Assembly: GCF_023516215.1 (NCBI RefSeq)
Contig: NZ_CP097349.1
Coordinates: 1,364,001-1,428,000 of the forward strand
Direction of reading: 5' to 3'
From: Cytobacillus pseudoceanisediminis
GTDB taxonomy: Bacteria > Bacillota > Bacilli > Bacillales > Cytobacillaceae
Length of the DNA stretch: 64,000 bases
A model generated the notes under the pieces. That model did not search any database, had not been told where the DNA came from, and worked only from the letters and a program-made list of their open reading frames with translations. Shown piece by piece: positions 17,694-28,200 of this stretch. A program made the position numbers and the translations under genes. The stretch's first letter is position 1; each line of letters opens with the position of its first letter.

Positions 17694-18161
17694 TTGAGTA
17701 AAAAACTGATCTTTTGGATCCTGTCCTTCCTGTTTTCATTCTTTGGTTTTTACCTGATAGAACACCTTTTTACGGTAAATCCGCATGTGACTTCCGGCAA
17801 TGGAAATTTAGGCATCCTCGTAATCTTTCTTTTTACACCTGTTTTTATTTCCAGCTGGGTCTATACTTTTAAGCTTGTAAAAACAAAGATGGTGAAAGAT
17901 GGTAAAATAACTGTAGGAATTCTGCTTTTTTCACTTGCCGGCTGTGTTTTGCTGATGATTGAAATGAATGATTACACAAGTGAGCTGATCACTGCTCTAG
18001 GCGGGACGCCGGATAACCCGGATTCAAGAATTTACCGTTTTGGCTGGTTCAATCAATACACAAATAGTCTTTACTTTAATGTTTATACCTTTTTCTTATC
18101 CCATATCGTAACCGTCATTTTAGGCATCCTTTCAGCTATAAGAAGGACAAAGATATATTAA
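17694..18161 (+). CDS. Hypothetical four-helix membrane protein
   Basis: The product of about 155 residues has four hydrophobic segments with short loops, and a polar stretch DYTSELITALGGTPDNPDSRIYRFGWFNQY before the last. I do not recognise the family. AAAAGGGG lies seven bases before the TTG at 17694, which is preferred over a GTG at 17652. It is followed by a strong terminator. Confidence 0.65.
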   Translation: MSKKLIFWILSFLFSFFGFYLIEHLFTVNPHVTSGNGNLGILVIFLFTPVFISSWVYTFKLVKTKMVKDGKITVGILLFSLAGCVLLMIEMNDYTSELITALGGTPDNPDSRIYRFGWFNQYTNSLYFNVYTFFLSHIVTVILGILSAIRRTKIY

Positions 18162-18162
18162 A

Positions 18163-18200
18163 AAACTCGCCGAAGCGTGGCGAGTTTCTCTTTATTTTTT
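18163..18200. terminator. Bidirectional terminator
   Basis: AAACTCGCC (18163-18171) and GGCGAGTTT (18179-18187) form a perfect stem with loop GAAGCGT, followed by a T-rich tract. It lies between a convergent membrane-protein gene and the metalloprotease gene. Confidence 0.85.
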
Positions 18201-18211
18201 TGAAGGCAGTT

Positions 18212-19993
18212 TTATTGGACGCCAACAGCATCATATGCTGCCATGACTGCGTTTACCTCAGCTGAAGGCTGTCCGTTTCGATCCGGATGCAGGTCTCTTG
18301 CTGCCTGGATGGCTGCCTGGCGCATTTGGCTGAAGTCGGAGCTTGCTGTCAGATAATGGGTAAGTGCTCTGTAGAAAATCTTCTCGGCTTTTGTTTTTCC
18401 GATGCCTGTAACCGAAACACCGTAATGAGTGCCTCCATCTGTGATCAGGTGGGCTGCTTTGTTGTTGATGCTGCTGTTGATATGGACACCGCCTTTATCA
18501 AGTTCTCCAATATAACGTTTGCTGTAATGATCAGGGTAGTAGCCTGATTCTGTATAGCCGCCGATATAGACCGAACCTGGATCACTCATGGAACGGAGAC
18601 CGTCACCTGGTGTAGTTGGCGTCCAAATATCCTCGCCCAATAACCATAGGTCTTCACCTGTTTTATTTTCAGCAAAAGCCCCTAAAATATCTGCAATGGA
18701 TTCATTGATCGCACCGGATTCATTTTCATAAATTAAATCGGCTGTATTGGTGATCACTCCATGTGTCATTTCATGCCCGATTACATCCAGGCCCCCGGAC
18801 AGGGAAATCATCCTGGTTCCGTCTCCATCTCCGTATAGCATTTGCTTGCCATTCCATGCAGCATTATTCCACTTCGAACCGATATGGACAGTTGAAACTA
18901 ATTTCATTCCTTCGCCATCAAGGGAATCCCGGCCATGTACCTTTTTATAATAATCATAAACTTTTCCTGCGTTCACATGGGCAGACACCGCAGAAGGATC
19001 ATAGAAGAAGTTGTTTCTGCTTTCCACCTCGAATCCGGTCATTCCAAGCAGGGCTGAAAGGATTATAAACGCGTTTTCAGGCATGCGGTTCGCTTTAAAT
19101 GTATGGACACCTTCAGATCTTGTCCCATCGAATAAATAGTGCGTTCCTGTTTCCGGGTCTTTAACCGCCTGGAATGATTGAAGTGTCCCGAAAATATCCA
19201 TTCCTCTTGCTTGAACAGGTTCTGAAACAGTCGGAAGTGCTTTCGGTTCAGGCTGGGAAGAAGCAGTCTGCTGTGCCTCAGGTTGTTCAGGTAAAGATGG
19301 TGTCAGTTCCGTGATGGCATTATAGCTATGAATGATGTTTCCAGTTACAGCATCTACAAAATAATGCCAATACCCTGGTGCCGGCGCTGAGGTGGAAGCT
19401 GTTACATAATAAGCCAGATGCTTTTGCCCGTTATGCGGATAAATAACAAGTTCTCCTTCTATACCATCATAACTCTTCACTTCTCCGATCTTATCTTCAA
19501 TGCTTTCCTTTGCCTTTTCCAATGCTTCATCTTCGCCCAGTTTCGCCTCTGTAGGAATAATGGAACGTGCCAGATTTGGTGTAACTTTACCGAAGAAGGC
19601 TGTCACATTGTTTTTGTCGTCCAAAGCAATGGTCTGCTGTGCTCCGTATACTGGTATTCCGTTGTATTGCTCTACTGTTCTGAAATGGTGTGTGTTTGTC
19701 TGCTTATCATCGAATTGATCAATGATTTTGAATTGATCCTTGGCCTCGTAGCCGGCGTTTTTGAATAAGTTCGCCTTGGATTGAAGGAATGCATATACAG
19801 CTTCTTCCTTGCTCAGTCCTTCAGGAGCTTGCCAGGTCCCAATTATGTAGGAAGGCGTCTTTAATTCCTGATGATACTTAACGATTTCTTCATTTGCCAG
19901 CACATTTTTTGCGGGCAGTGATAGTCCCAAGATGGAAAACGAAGCTGCCAGAACTGCAGGGAGTACTTTCTTTTTTAGCTTATTTCTTTTCAA
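18212..19993 (-). CDS. Secreted thermolysin-like neutral metalloprotease (M4, bacillolysin type)
   Basis: The protein of about 593 residues has a signal peptide (basic start, hydrophobic core, LPAKNVLA cleavage region), an FTP and PepSY propeptide that acts as chaperone and inhibitor, and the M4 catalytic domain. HEMTH (407-411) binds zinc and E431 in AINESIAD is the third ligand; the 24-residue spacing matches thermolysin. DHYSKRY and GGVHINSSINNKAA, with the later catalytic His, are also present. The preferred start is TTG 19993, seven bases after AGAGG; GTG 20002 lies inside the ribosome site. It is a general extracellular protease, with a divergent matrix operon next door. Confidence 0.93.
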   Translation of the reverse strand: MKRNKLKKKVLPAVLAASFSILGLSLPAKNVLANEEIVKYHQELKTPSYIIGTWQAPEGLSKEEAVYAFLQSKANLFKNAGYEAKDQFKIIDQFDDKQTNTHHFRTVEQYNGIPVYGAQQTIALDDKNNVTAFFGKVTPNLARSIIPTEAKLGEDEALEKAKESIEDKIGEVKSYDGIEGELVIYPHNGQKHLAYYVTASTSAPAPGYWHYFVDAVTGNIIHSYNAITELTPSLPEQPEAQQTASSQPEPKALPTVSEPVQARGMDIFGTLQSFQAVKDPETGTHYLFDGTRSEGVHTFKANRMPENAFIILSALLGMTGFEVESRNNFFYDPSAVSAHVNAGKVYDYYKKVHGRDSLDGEGMKLVSTVHIGSKWNNAAWNGKQMLYGDGDGTRMISLSGGLDVIGHEMTHGVITNTADLIYENESGAINESIADILGAFAENKTGEDLWLLGEDIWTPTTPGDGLRSMSDPGSVYIGGYTESGYYPDHYSKRYIGELDKGGVHINSSINNKAAHLITDGGTHYGVSVTGIGKTKAEKIFYRALTHYLTASSDFSQMRQAAIQAARDLHPDRNGQPSAEVNAVMAAYDAVGVQ

Positions 19994-20059
19994 ACTGATC
20001 ACCTCTTAGTTTGGATTGGTATTTCAAGGTCAATTATTCTGAAAATTCCACGAATGGTC

Positions 20060-20157
20060 AATTGGGTTATAGGGATCAGTGATATGCCTGTCTTTTATGA
20101 ATTCGGAAATCAAAATAGCCTGTATTTTGCCTTGGAATACCGCAAAATAACCCAATT
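20060..20157. promoter_or_regulatory. Inverted AATTGGGTTAT sites between protease and matrix operon
   Basis: AATTGGGTTAT (20060-20070) and ATAACCCAATT (20147-20157) are exact 11-bp reverse complements, 87 bp apart centre to centre, in the divergent promoter region. CCCAATTTACTT continues the second copy and recurs upstream of the giant subtilase gene. Operator function is inference. Confidence 0.45.
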
Positions 20158-20220
20158 TACTTTGCACATGACCTCTCGTATGCTTGTTCCACAGACACCT
20201 TTTCGGGAGGAGAGCGGGGG

Positions 20221-20936
20221 ATGAAGAAGGGATTGAATAAACTCATTTTGCCGTGTCTTTGCTGCCTGAGTTTTTATACAGGCACTCAGCTTGTCGGGAA
20301 AACAGAAGCTGCCTTTACAAGCCAGGCAGAGGCAAAGCCTATTATAATTTCCACTGCTTTTGTTTTCCCATCATATATTCACGGGCTTGAAGAGGAAGCC
20401 AGGATAAACAGTGAACAAATACTAAAAGAACACGCCGGTTTAGAAACATTTGTGAAGAACGGGCTGTTAAATGAGACCGCAGATCCGTCCTCCGAATTTT
20501 TGAGAAAAAAGAACAGATAACAGCCAGCTTGAAGAAACTTCATAGAATAAGAGCTGAACTGGAAAAACTGTTTCTAAAAGCAGAAAAAAAGGAAGGATAT
20601 GAGTTTGTAAGTAAGGGTTTCATTAAAGTAGACAAACTCCTTCTGCGAATAAATGATTCTCTTAACCTTCAGGAGCTGGAACAGCTTTTTTATCAAAAAT
20701 TGCAGGAGCAAAAGAAGAAGCAGCAGCAGGGAGAGGACATTAAGACAAACGAATTGGAAACGGATGATCAATTAGAAATGCCTATCAGGAAACAGGAAAA
20801 TCAGGTGATTGAACACAAAGAGCCAGCTGAGGAACAAGCGAATCCTGCGGAAGAACAGACTGACAGCAAGGACAATAAACAGAAGGATGAAGAGGAGGAA
20901 ATAGCCAATGAAGAGAGCCTTGAAAATACTGAGTAA
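20221..20936 (+). pseudogene. TapA-like or SipW-operon secreted protein, frame broken by one missing base
   Basis: The first part (ATG 20221, after GGGAGGAG) encodes a signal-like N terminus and a TEAAFTSQAEAK segment, then stops early. The rest is in another frame and yields a charged, Lys/Gln/Glu-rich coiled-coil tail ending EESLENTE. Adding one T to the TTTTT run at 20497-20501 joins both through EKKEQITASLKKLHRIRAELEKL into a 238-residue protein. It precedes sipW and tasA, where B. subtilis has tapA; similarity to TapA is by position and size, not clear sequence. It may be the DUF4047-type protein seen in some SipW loci. Its end overlaps the sipW start by 29 bp. Confidence 0.65.
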
Positions 20937-21444
20937 ATGTATCAGTGCAGCAGGATTGATGCTCCTGTGTCTGCTTGCTGTTTGGGTGATATCCTCAAAA
21001 GCATCCGGAGGAGAACCGTCCCTTAAAGGTTATCAGGCAAAAGCTGTTTTATCGGGATCCATGGAACCGACTTTCATGACAGGGTCCATCATTGTAGTGA
21101 AACAGCCGGACAGAAATTTAAAAAAGGAAGATATTATTACATTTAAATCAGGAGATAAATTAATTACCCATAGAATTGTCGAAGTAAAGAAAACGAAAGC
21201 CGGGGTTTTATATCAAACAAAAGGCGACAACAATGACGCTCCGGATATGGAATATGTCCAGCCTAAAAATATAGCCGGTAAATATGTAGGTTTTACCATC
21301 CCATATGCAGGCTATGCGGCTGAGTTTGCAGCATCCAAAGAAGGTTCCGCACTCCTGCTGTTTATCCCGGGACTGCTCCTGCTGCTATCTGCTGCGAGGA
21401 CAATTTTTCTGGCTCTTAAAGAATACGAAACTAAAAACGCTTAA
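20908..21444 (+). CDS. sipW: Signal peptidase I of the SipW (ER-like) type
   Basis: The 178-residue protein has an N-terminal membrane helix, the catalytic Ser in SGSMEPTF, the general-base His in LITHRIVEV (His replaces the usual Lys, as in ER-type peptidases), the conserved Asp in KGDNNDAPD, and a C-terminal membrane helix. SipW processes TasA and TapA in B. subtilis. It overlaps the upstream gene and lies 76 bp before tasA. Confidence 0.93.
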   Translation: MKRALKILSKCISAAGLMLLCLLAVWVISSKASGGEPSLKGYQAKAVLSGSMEPTFMTGSIIVVKQPDRNLKKEDIITFKSGDKLITHRIVEVKKTKAGVLYQTKGDNNDAPDMEYVQPKNIAGKYVGFTIPYAGYAAEFAASKEGSALLLFIPGLLLLLSAARTIFLALKEYETKNA

Positions 21445-21520
21445 TACTCCGGTTATGCCTCTTATTTGCCACAGGTAATAAGAGTTAAATAAATTTATAA
21501 GATCCAAAGGAGGAAGAAAC

Positions 21521-22120
21521 ATGGGATTTGCAAAAAAGGTAAGTAAAGGACTTTTGACAGCTGCTTTAGGTTTTTCATTAATGGGTGGGGGTACATACGC
21601 TTACTTCAGCGATACGGAGATTACGAATAACACGTTTGCAGCAGGTACCCTGGATTTGGCGGTAAACCCTGAAACAATCGTCAATATTGGCGATTTAAAA
21701 CCAGGTGATGAAGTTTCACGTGAATTTACCATCACAAATAGCGGCACTCTTGATATTTCCAAGATCTTGCTGCATACAAACTACCAGGTAGAAGATGCAA
21801 AATTAAATGGAGCTGTAAATGCAGATGATTTCGGGAAGCATATAAAAGTGACCATCCTATATAATCAGGCCAACGCAACCGTACAGGTTGCAGAGACGAC
21901 TTTGTATGAACTGCAATCACAAACTCCAGATTTAACAGCCATTGATAACTTTGTAGGCGGGGGAACAGTGCCGGATGGCCTGGCCCCTGGGGAAACCGAT
22001 AAAATTATTGTGCTGTTCGAATTTGTCGATAACGGAGGGGATCAAAACGAATTCCAGGGAGATGCGCTGCAGGTGGAATGGAAATTCAATGCACAACAGG
22101 CTGAAGGAACAGTAAAATAG
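21521..22120 (+). CDS. tasA: TasA/CalY-family matrix fibre protein (camelysin)
   Basis: The 199-residue protein has a SipW-type signal peptide ending near GGGTYAYFSDTE, followed by the TasA/camelysin core: FAAGTLDLAVNP, the loop IGDLKPGDEVSREFTITNSGTLDI and a C-terminal strand FQGDALQVEWKFNA. Members form amyloid-like or donor-strand fibres of the biofilm matrix; B. cereus CalY was first called a metalloprotease (M73), though it lacks a classical zinc motif. AAAGGAGGAAG precedes the ATG. A strong terminator follows. Confidence 0.9.
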   Translation: MGFAKKVSKGLLTAALGFSLMGGGTYAYFSDTEITNNTFAAGTLDLAVNPETIVNIGDLKPGDEVSREFTITNSGTLDISKILLHTNYQVEDAKLNGAVNADDFGKHIKVTILYNQANATVQVAETTLYELQSQTPDLTAIDNFVGGGTVPDGLAPGETDKIIVLFEFVDNGGDQNEFQGDALQVEWKFNAQQAEGTVK

Positions 22121-22131
22121 AAATGGACGGA

Positions 22132-22166
22132 AAATCCCTTGAAAGAATATTCAAGGGATTTTTTTA
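22132..22166. terminator. Bidirectional terminator after tasA
   Basis: AAATCCCTTGAA (22132-22143) and TTCAAGGGATTT (22150-22161) form a 12-bp perfect stem with a six-base loop, followed by T4. It also ends the convergent HTH-TPR gene. Confidence 0.9.
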
Positions 22167-23423
22167 CACATTAATTAATTCATTGCCTTCAAGCAGCCGG
22201 TTCAGATGAATGGCTTTTTCATGATGACCTGTCTCGATGTAATATTCATAAAGCTTTTTGCCATACCTGCGCATAAGAATTATATGCTTAATTTTAACAA
22301 ATTCAGGGAAAGCCTTTTCTTCCAAATACTTAAAATATTTCTCGCGCTGATGATAAAGCTGATACTTAGAAAGTTTAAATAACGACAAGTATAAAGTGCT
22401 TTTAAGCTCCTTTGAAACCTGAATCCCTTCGCATGCTTTTTTAAGGAGAGCTGTTTTGCCGGATAATTTGCCTTCTACACAGGAATTAAGGTAAGAGTAT
22501 AATCGCTGAAGATAAATGATTGTATTCCTGTCAGCTAAACGCAAAGCCTGTTTATAGCAATCCTTTGCCTTAGCATATTGTTCTCTGTTAAAATACTCAA
22601 ATCCTAAATTATTGTATAGGAGCCCTTTATAGTCATGATATCCAATTCGTTCACAGTCCCAGATTAAATGATGATAACGTTCTGCCAGTTTATCCATGTC
22701 GGTTAAGATATCACTGCTGATCTGCAGGAGGATAATGGATTCAGCTTTTATCGCCATCGTATAGTTATTCGTGTTTTTGAAGTGCTGCAAAGATTTTTCT
22801 GCAAACATGTAAGCCATGATTTTTGAGTCAATATAATGATAGGCAATTGCCAAGTGATAAAAGTATTCTTCATTGCCATATTCATTTATATCGATATTTT
22901 TTAAGACCTGAAGTGCCTTTTGCTGATTCGTGCAATCAGGTTTTATTGCTTGATTAATATAATACATCCCTTGAACATGGAAAAATAAATTTCTCTCAAA
23001 AAGGGAGAGGTGATGAAACTCATGGCTAATTTGCTTAATAATCCGGGATACATCCTCTAACTCCTGATGCAGCAAATGGTATCTTGCCTTTAAAAGCAGA
23101 TAGTGGGCTGCATATTTAGAAGACTGAATAAAAGGTGTACTTTCCAGTTCATTTTTTATTTCCTCAGCCCTGGCTAATCTATACATAATGATGGCTTTAT
23201 GCCATTCCTGCAGGCGCTTATCCAAATCCCGAAAATATTCAACTTCCTTTTGAATGTCAATATTTAGAACCGCAGAGAAAAGTGAAATAATTTCCGGTGA
23301 ATAGGCTGTTTTCCCTCTTTCGATTTTGCTTACATGGGTAGGAGTACAAATCCCTTCTCCTAACATAGCTTGTGTAAGACCAGACTTTTCCCGGTAGAAT
23401 TTAATAATTTCCCCCTCCAGCAT
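22164..23423 (-). CDS. HTH-TPR regulator (RRNPP-like) near the matrix operon
   Basis: The 419-residue protein has an XRE-type helix-turn-helix (about 5-60; LTQAMLGEGICTPTHVSKIERGK) and a long alpha-helical TPR region (about 80-410). This is the layout of NprR/PlcR-type regulators, whose TPRs bind a short secreted peptide. No peptide gene was found next to it. It resembles the next gene closely in architecture and HTH sequence, so the two are likely paralogues. Control of the neighbouring matrix or protease genes is inference. Confidence 0.82.
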   Translation of the reverse strand: MLEGEIIKFYREKSGLTQAMLGEGICTPTHVSKIERGKTAYSPEIISLFSAVLNIDIQKEVEYFRDLDKRLQEWHKAIIMYRLARAEEIKNELESTPFIQSSKYAAHYLLLKARYHLLHQELEDVSRIIKQISHEFHHLSLFERNLFFHVQGMYYINQAIKPDCTNQQKALQVLKNIDINEYGNEEYFYHLAIAYHYIDSKIMAYMFAEKSLQHFKNTNNYTMAIKAESIILLQISSDILTDMDKLAERYHHLIWDCERIGYHDYKGLLYNNLGFEYFNREQYAKAKDCYKQALRLADRNTIIYLQRLYSYLNSCVEGKLSGKTALLKKACEGIQVSKELKSTLYLSLFKLSKYQLYHQREKYFKYLEEKAFPEFVKIKHIILMRRYGKKLYEYYIETGHHEKAIHLNRLLEGNELINV

Positions 23424-23620
23424 GTGATCCTCTCCTTATCTATTAATAATAGGTGAATTATGCCAGGCAGCTGTTCTTAAATACTTAATTATCTTTTATC
23501 TAATATTTTCCTTTTTGGGGGAATTTTTAGGGGCATAAGACATAGCGCCTTTTGGGGAGACGAACCATGGATTAGTCCAAAAGGCGGACTGGGAGAGAGC
23601 GGAAAAAAAGTACAAACAGA

Positions 23621-23650
23621 AAAGTCTTCTATGGGATTATAGAAGACTTT
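23621..23650 (-). terminator. Terminator for the second HTH-TPR gene
   Basis: AAAGTCTTCTAT and ATAGAAGACTTT form a 12-bp perfect stem with a six-base loop. On the minus strand a T-rich tract lies about 10 bases after the stem. Confidence 0.75.
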
Positions 23651-23666
23651 CCTCACTCAATTATAT

Positions 23667-24911
23667 TTAATGAACGTGGGGTTCAAAGTATTTGGCTGCA
23701 AGCGCGCTTGCTTTTTCATGCTGTGACGACGTCCTATAATAATGAAACAGTTCTTTTTCATAGAGAGAGATTAATGTGCTATTCCCTAATTCATGAAGGT
23801 GGGGAAGGAATGTATTTTCTAAAAAGAGATAGTAATCATTTATGTCTTTATCTTCTAAAAGGATATCGAGCATATAAAAAACATATTGATAGGTTTTATT
23901 TTGAAATTGTTCAGCCAGTCTGTGGCCATCGTCCAGCAAGAATCTGAGATTTTGTTTCTTATAATGATCCAGATTAAGGCAGCTATGAACATACCCTCTA
24001 ATAGCGCTTAATTTTAAAGGTGGGTTTGGATTAACCTCGGATTGTTCCAATAGCTTTTTGTAAACCTCGCTCGCTTCTGAATAAAAGCCTTTTGCAAAGT
24101 ATTCAACGGCAAGATTATGCCAAAGGTTCATTTCCCTGGCTTCTTCTTTATGAGCCCGGCAGGATTTGATTAATGTATGATACTGCTTAACGGTTTCTTC
24201 AAATTGGCAAAGGTCGTATGTACCCATTTGTATCAGTAAAACGGTTTCTGTATCAAGAATTCTTTTAAAATTATTGGTTTCCCGAAAATAGGATAGTGCA
24301 AGAGTACCATAGTGATAGGCTTTTACCCTATCATTCATCAAATGAGAAGAGGTTGCGAGGTGAAAATAATATTCATGGTTATTATATTCTTTAGGGTTAA
24401 TATTCTTTAAATGGGCAATGGCTTCTTTGCAATTATGTAAGTTTAGAAAATAAATGCTCCATGTATGCTCGAGAAGATTCCGTTCAAAACAGTCAAGGGT
24501 GACCCAGGCTTTTTGGCAGCTGTCTAAAAGCGATTTGCCTTTTTCCTGCTCTCCTTGCATCAGGTGATAACGAGCCAAAAGGATTGAATGAAAATATTTT
24601 GTTTCCGAAAAATGCAGGTAAGGATTTTGGGCTAGTTCCTCTTTAATTAATTCTATATCTTCTTTTTGCTGTTTAACCATGGCCTCCAGCCACTCATGAA
24701 GTTTTGTCTCCAGCATATTAAACTTTTGAAGCTCTTTAATAAGATCTATATTCAGCCGTTTACAGATCAAATTAGTAATTTCTGACGAATATTGTGTATG
24801 GCCCCGCTCTATTTTACTGATATGAGTCACAGAACAAATCCCTTCGCCCAGCTGCGTTTGGGTCAATCCAGCACGTTCCCGGTAATATTTTATAATTAAA
24901 CCTTCCTTCAA
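23667..24911 (-). CDS. HTH-TPR regulator (RRNPP-like), paralogue of the preceding gene
   Basis: The 414-residue protein starts MKEGLIIKYYRERAGLTQTQ with the XRE helix-turn-helix LTQTQLGEGICSVTHISKIERG (16-37), followed by TPR-like helices to the end. It shares layout, length and HTH with the neighbour at 22164-23423, suggesting tandem duplication. The function is unknown; a peptide-responsive transcription factor is the best structural guess. It is divergent from the giant subtilase gene. Confidence 0.82.
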   Translation of the reverse strand: MKEGLIIKYYRERAGLTQTQLGEGICSVTHISKIERGHTQYSSEITNLICKRLNIDLIKELQKFNMLETKLHEWLEAMVKQQKEDIELIKEELAQNPYLHFSETKYFHSILLARYHLMQGEQEKGKSLLDSCQKAWVTLDCFERNLLEHTWSIYFLNLHNCKEAIAHLKNINPKEYNNHEYYFHLATSSHLMNDRVKAYHYGTLALSYFRETNNFKRILDTETVLLIQMGTYDLCQFEETVKQYHTLIKSCRAHKEEAREMNLWHNLAVEYFAKGFYSEASEVYKKLLEQSEVNPNPPLKLSAIRGYVHSCLNLDHYKKQNLRFLLDDGHRLAEQFQNKTYQYVFYMLDILLEDKDINDYYLFLENTFLPHLHELGNSTLISLYEKELFHYYRTSSQHEKASALAAKYFEPHVH

Positions 24912-25297
24912 AACAGCATCCCCCCTGTGTTTGTGGCTATAATCGTAGCATACCTTATCGGCTAGAAACAGATAGCCAGGAAATGTCAGATGTCTGTTTT
25001 TCCCAAGGGTTAGTGGAATATTATTCCTAAGAGGTATTTTAAGATTTCAATTTGGGGTAATTAAGAAAGCCTTTTTTACCAGAAGGTGAGAAGGTTAATA
25101 GAAAATAGATACAGAAATGCGCCTTTTATACTGTTTAAATAGAAAGAGATTCTTCGATCTGGATATAAAGTTCTGAAATTAAACGGATCCCTCTTTTTAG
25201 ATTCCCCCAATTTACTTCTCTCAGACCCGGCACTACAATAAATTTTAAGAAAAGTTAAAAAATATTGAATTTTTCCAGGGGAAAGGGCGGGAGAGAA
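24912..25297. promoter_or_regulatory. Intergenic region with CCCAATTTACTT-like sites upstream of the subtilase
   Basis: This 386-bp AT-rich region separates divergent genes. CAATTTGGGGTAATT (about 25048) and CCCCCAATTTACTT (about 25203) form an imperfect inverted pair like the one near 20060-20157. No ORF or RNA gene was identified. Confidence 0.4.
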
Positions 25298-28200
25298 ATG
25301 AAATTGAAAAAGGGGTACCCTATAAAGTGCTGGCTTCTGCATTGGCAGCAGCAATGCTTTTCGGGGGAACAGTCTCAGCACAAGGAGCTCAAGAAGATCA
25401 GATCCAGGCTCCAAGTGTCGAAGACATTGTTAAGCAGGGACAGAAAATATTTTTGGACCACCAATATCAGACCAAAGCAAATGCAGTGGACAAGCTGGGA
25501 TATAAGGATCTGAATGAAAAAGGGTTAACGAAGCCATATAAGCCAAATGAAATTTTACGTGTAATTGTTGAGGTCGAACAGCCAGCAGGTACTGAAAAAA
25601 CGAAACAAAGCAAAAAAAGTAAAATGAAGGCAAAACAAGACGAGGTTATTTCTAAGCTTACAAAGAAAAAATCTATCAAGAAAGTGAAGCATCGCTTTTT
25701 TGAAGGGTTTAATGGTTTCAGTCTGGAAACTGAGTTTCGTAATTTAAAAGAAATTCAGGAGCTTCCTGGTATCACGAACGTGCATATTGCGAGAACATTT
25801 CAGCCATCCATGAGTGCCAGCAAGGAGCTAGTGCAGGCGCAAAAAGTCTGGGAGCAGCATGGCTATGAAGGAGAAGGGCTGCTTGTTGCTGTAGTTGACT
25901 CCGGATTGGACTATACGCATCAGGATATGACATTGACGGATGAAGGGAAAGACAAGCAGAAATGGTCTGAGGGAGAAATCAACGCAAAACTCGCTGAAAC
26001 GGGTATTAATGACATCTGGTATAGTGACAAAGTGCCGACAGGCTATGACTGGGCCGATGAAGATACGGATGTCATTCCCCGCGGACAATATGGAAGTCCG
26101 CATGGCATGCACGTTGCAGGTACTGTAGGTGCCAATGGCGATGAAGAAAATGATGGGGTTAAGGGGATTGCTCCTGGTGTACAGTTATTAGCTGAAAAAG
26201 TATTTTCTGATAATGGCGGAGGAGCTTATGAAGATGATATTATTGCTGGAATTGAACACGCTGTGGCAATGGGGGCTGACGTCATTAACATGAGCCTTGG
26301 ATCAGATGCCGGCTTTGTTGGAGAAGAAAATGATCCGATCCAAAAGTCAATCCGGGAAGCAACTGAACGGGGCACTCTCGTGGTAGCAGCTGGAGGCAAC
26401 TCATCTTACAGCACAAAAAATAATATTATGGAGGCCTCTGCCAAGCCGTATGCAGAAAATCCGGATATCGGAACAGCAGGAGAACCTTCTGTCAGCCCAT
26501 TTGCGCTATCAGTAGCATCCTATGAAAATACTATATTGCATATGAATGCACTTAGTGATGAAAACGGATTGCAGCTTCCATACCAGGATCAGACCCATGT
26601 AAACTTCAAGCTTTCAAAAGTTCTATCATCTGGAGAAAGCTATGAAATGGTATATGTAGGGGAAGGGAAGACGGCTGATTTTGCCGGGAAAGATGTTGCC
26701 GGCAAGATAGTCGTAGCAAAACCAAATCAAAAATATGGTTTATATTCATATGTACAATCTGAAGCCAGAAAAAATGGTGCCAAGGCGGTTATCCTTGTAC
26801 CGCCTCATGACGAAGCTGATTATCCTTTCTTGTATTTTAGCCCCTACTTAACTCCTGCAGCAACAACCAGCAAGGAGGTTGGGAACGCCTTAATTTCGCA
26901 GCTGTCCAAGGGACAAACAGTGAAGATGAAGATGAGAAAAGGTGTTTGGGTGGATAATGCTGAAAAAGATAACATGTCAGACTTTTCATCTTTTGGAACG
27001 CCGCACACACTTGACTCCAAACCTGAACTATCAGCACCTGGCGGTGGGATTTATTCCACTGTTCCCGGCAATGAATATGAAATAATGAGCGGTACGTCCA
27101 TGGCAGCACCTCATGTCGCAGGCGGATCAGCTCTGCTGCTTCAGGCTTTATATGAAAAAGGATTGCCGCAATCCAAAGAAACGGCATTAAAAGCGAAAAT
27201 CGCCTTAATGAATACGTCAAAAATCATTCAGGATCCGCGGGCAAACAACCAGGTCCCTTACTCACCACGCATACAGGGATCCGGTTTGATGCAAATACAA
27301 AATGCGATCAAAACACCTGTACTTGTCACAAATAAAAATGCTCCTTTGGAACAGGCAGGGGCGGTTGCTCTAAAAGAAATGACCGGAAACAAAGCACAAT
27401 TCAAACTGAATGTGGAAGCATTTCAGGATGCAGGCGTGAAAGATTTGGAATATAAAGTGTTCGTTGATGTTTTAACAGACGAAACTGAAACAAAAGAGTT
27501 TGACTTGGATAATGACGGTAAATTGGATACCAAAGAATATTTAACGATGACCAGCAAGCGGATTTCAGGTGCTTCTGCCATCGTAAATGGTGAAAAAGTG
27601 ACCGGCAAAGAAGGAAAATCGCTTAAAATTAAGCCAGGACAAAATAAGAGTTTGGATGTACAGATTCAATTGCCGGATAGCGTAAAAAAGGGCACATTTA
27701 TCGAAGGATATGTCCGCCTTGTGCCAACAGGTAAAAACAGTGATGCCGCTGTGCCGCTGACAATTCCATATATGGGCTACTTTGGTCAATGGGACAAGCC
27801 GCAAAACCTCGACCCTGCTGCTTGGGAGAAAGATGCTTTCTTAGGATATACAGTCTTATGGAACGATGAAGGGGCACAGTTCCCGATGGGATATGATCCG
27901 AATACCGGAACATTTAATATGGATCGTATTGTCATTTCTCCCAATGCTATTTTGCCGGGTGTTTTCCCATCCTTTACAGCTCTCCGCAACTTACAAAAAA
28001 CCGAAATGTTCGTTGAGAATGATAAAGGTGAAATGATCAATTATTTAGGCGACTTCAGTGAATATACCGGCAAGCCATGGAAGTTCCGAAAAAATATTAT
28101 GGCATTCGGGGATTATTTAATTAACGGATATTTATGGGATGTTAAGAATCAAGATGGGCAATTCGTTGAAGATGGAACCTATCAGTATGTAATCAAAACA

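Noticed and set aside
20221..20936. Two independent small genes before sipW
   Set aside because: The second frame lacks a ribosome site and extends upstream without stop to the T run, where one base joins it to the first.
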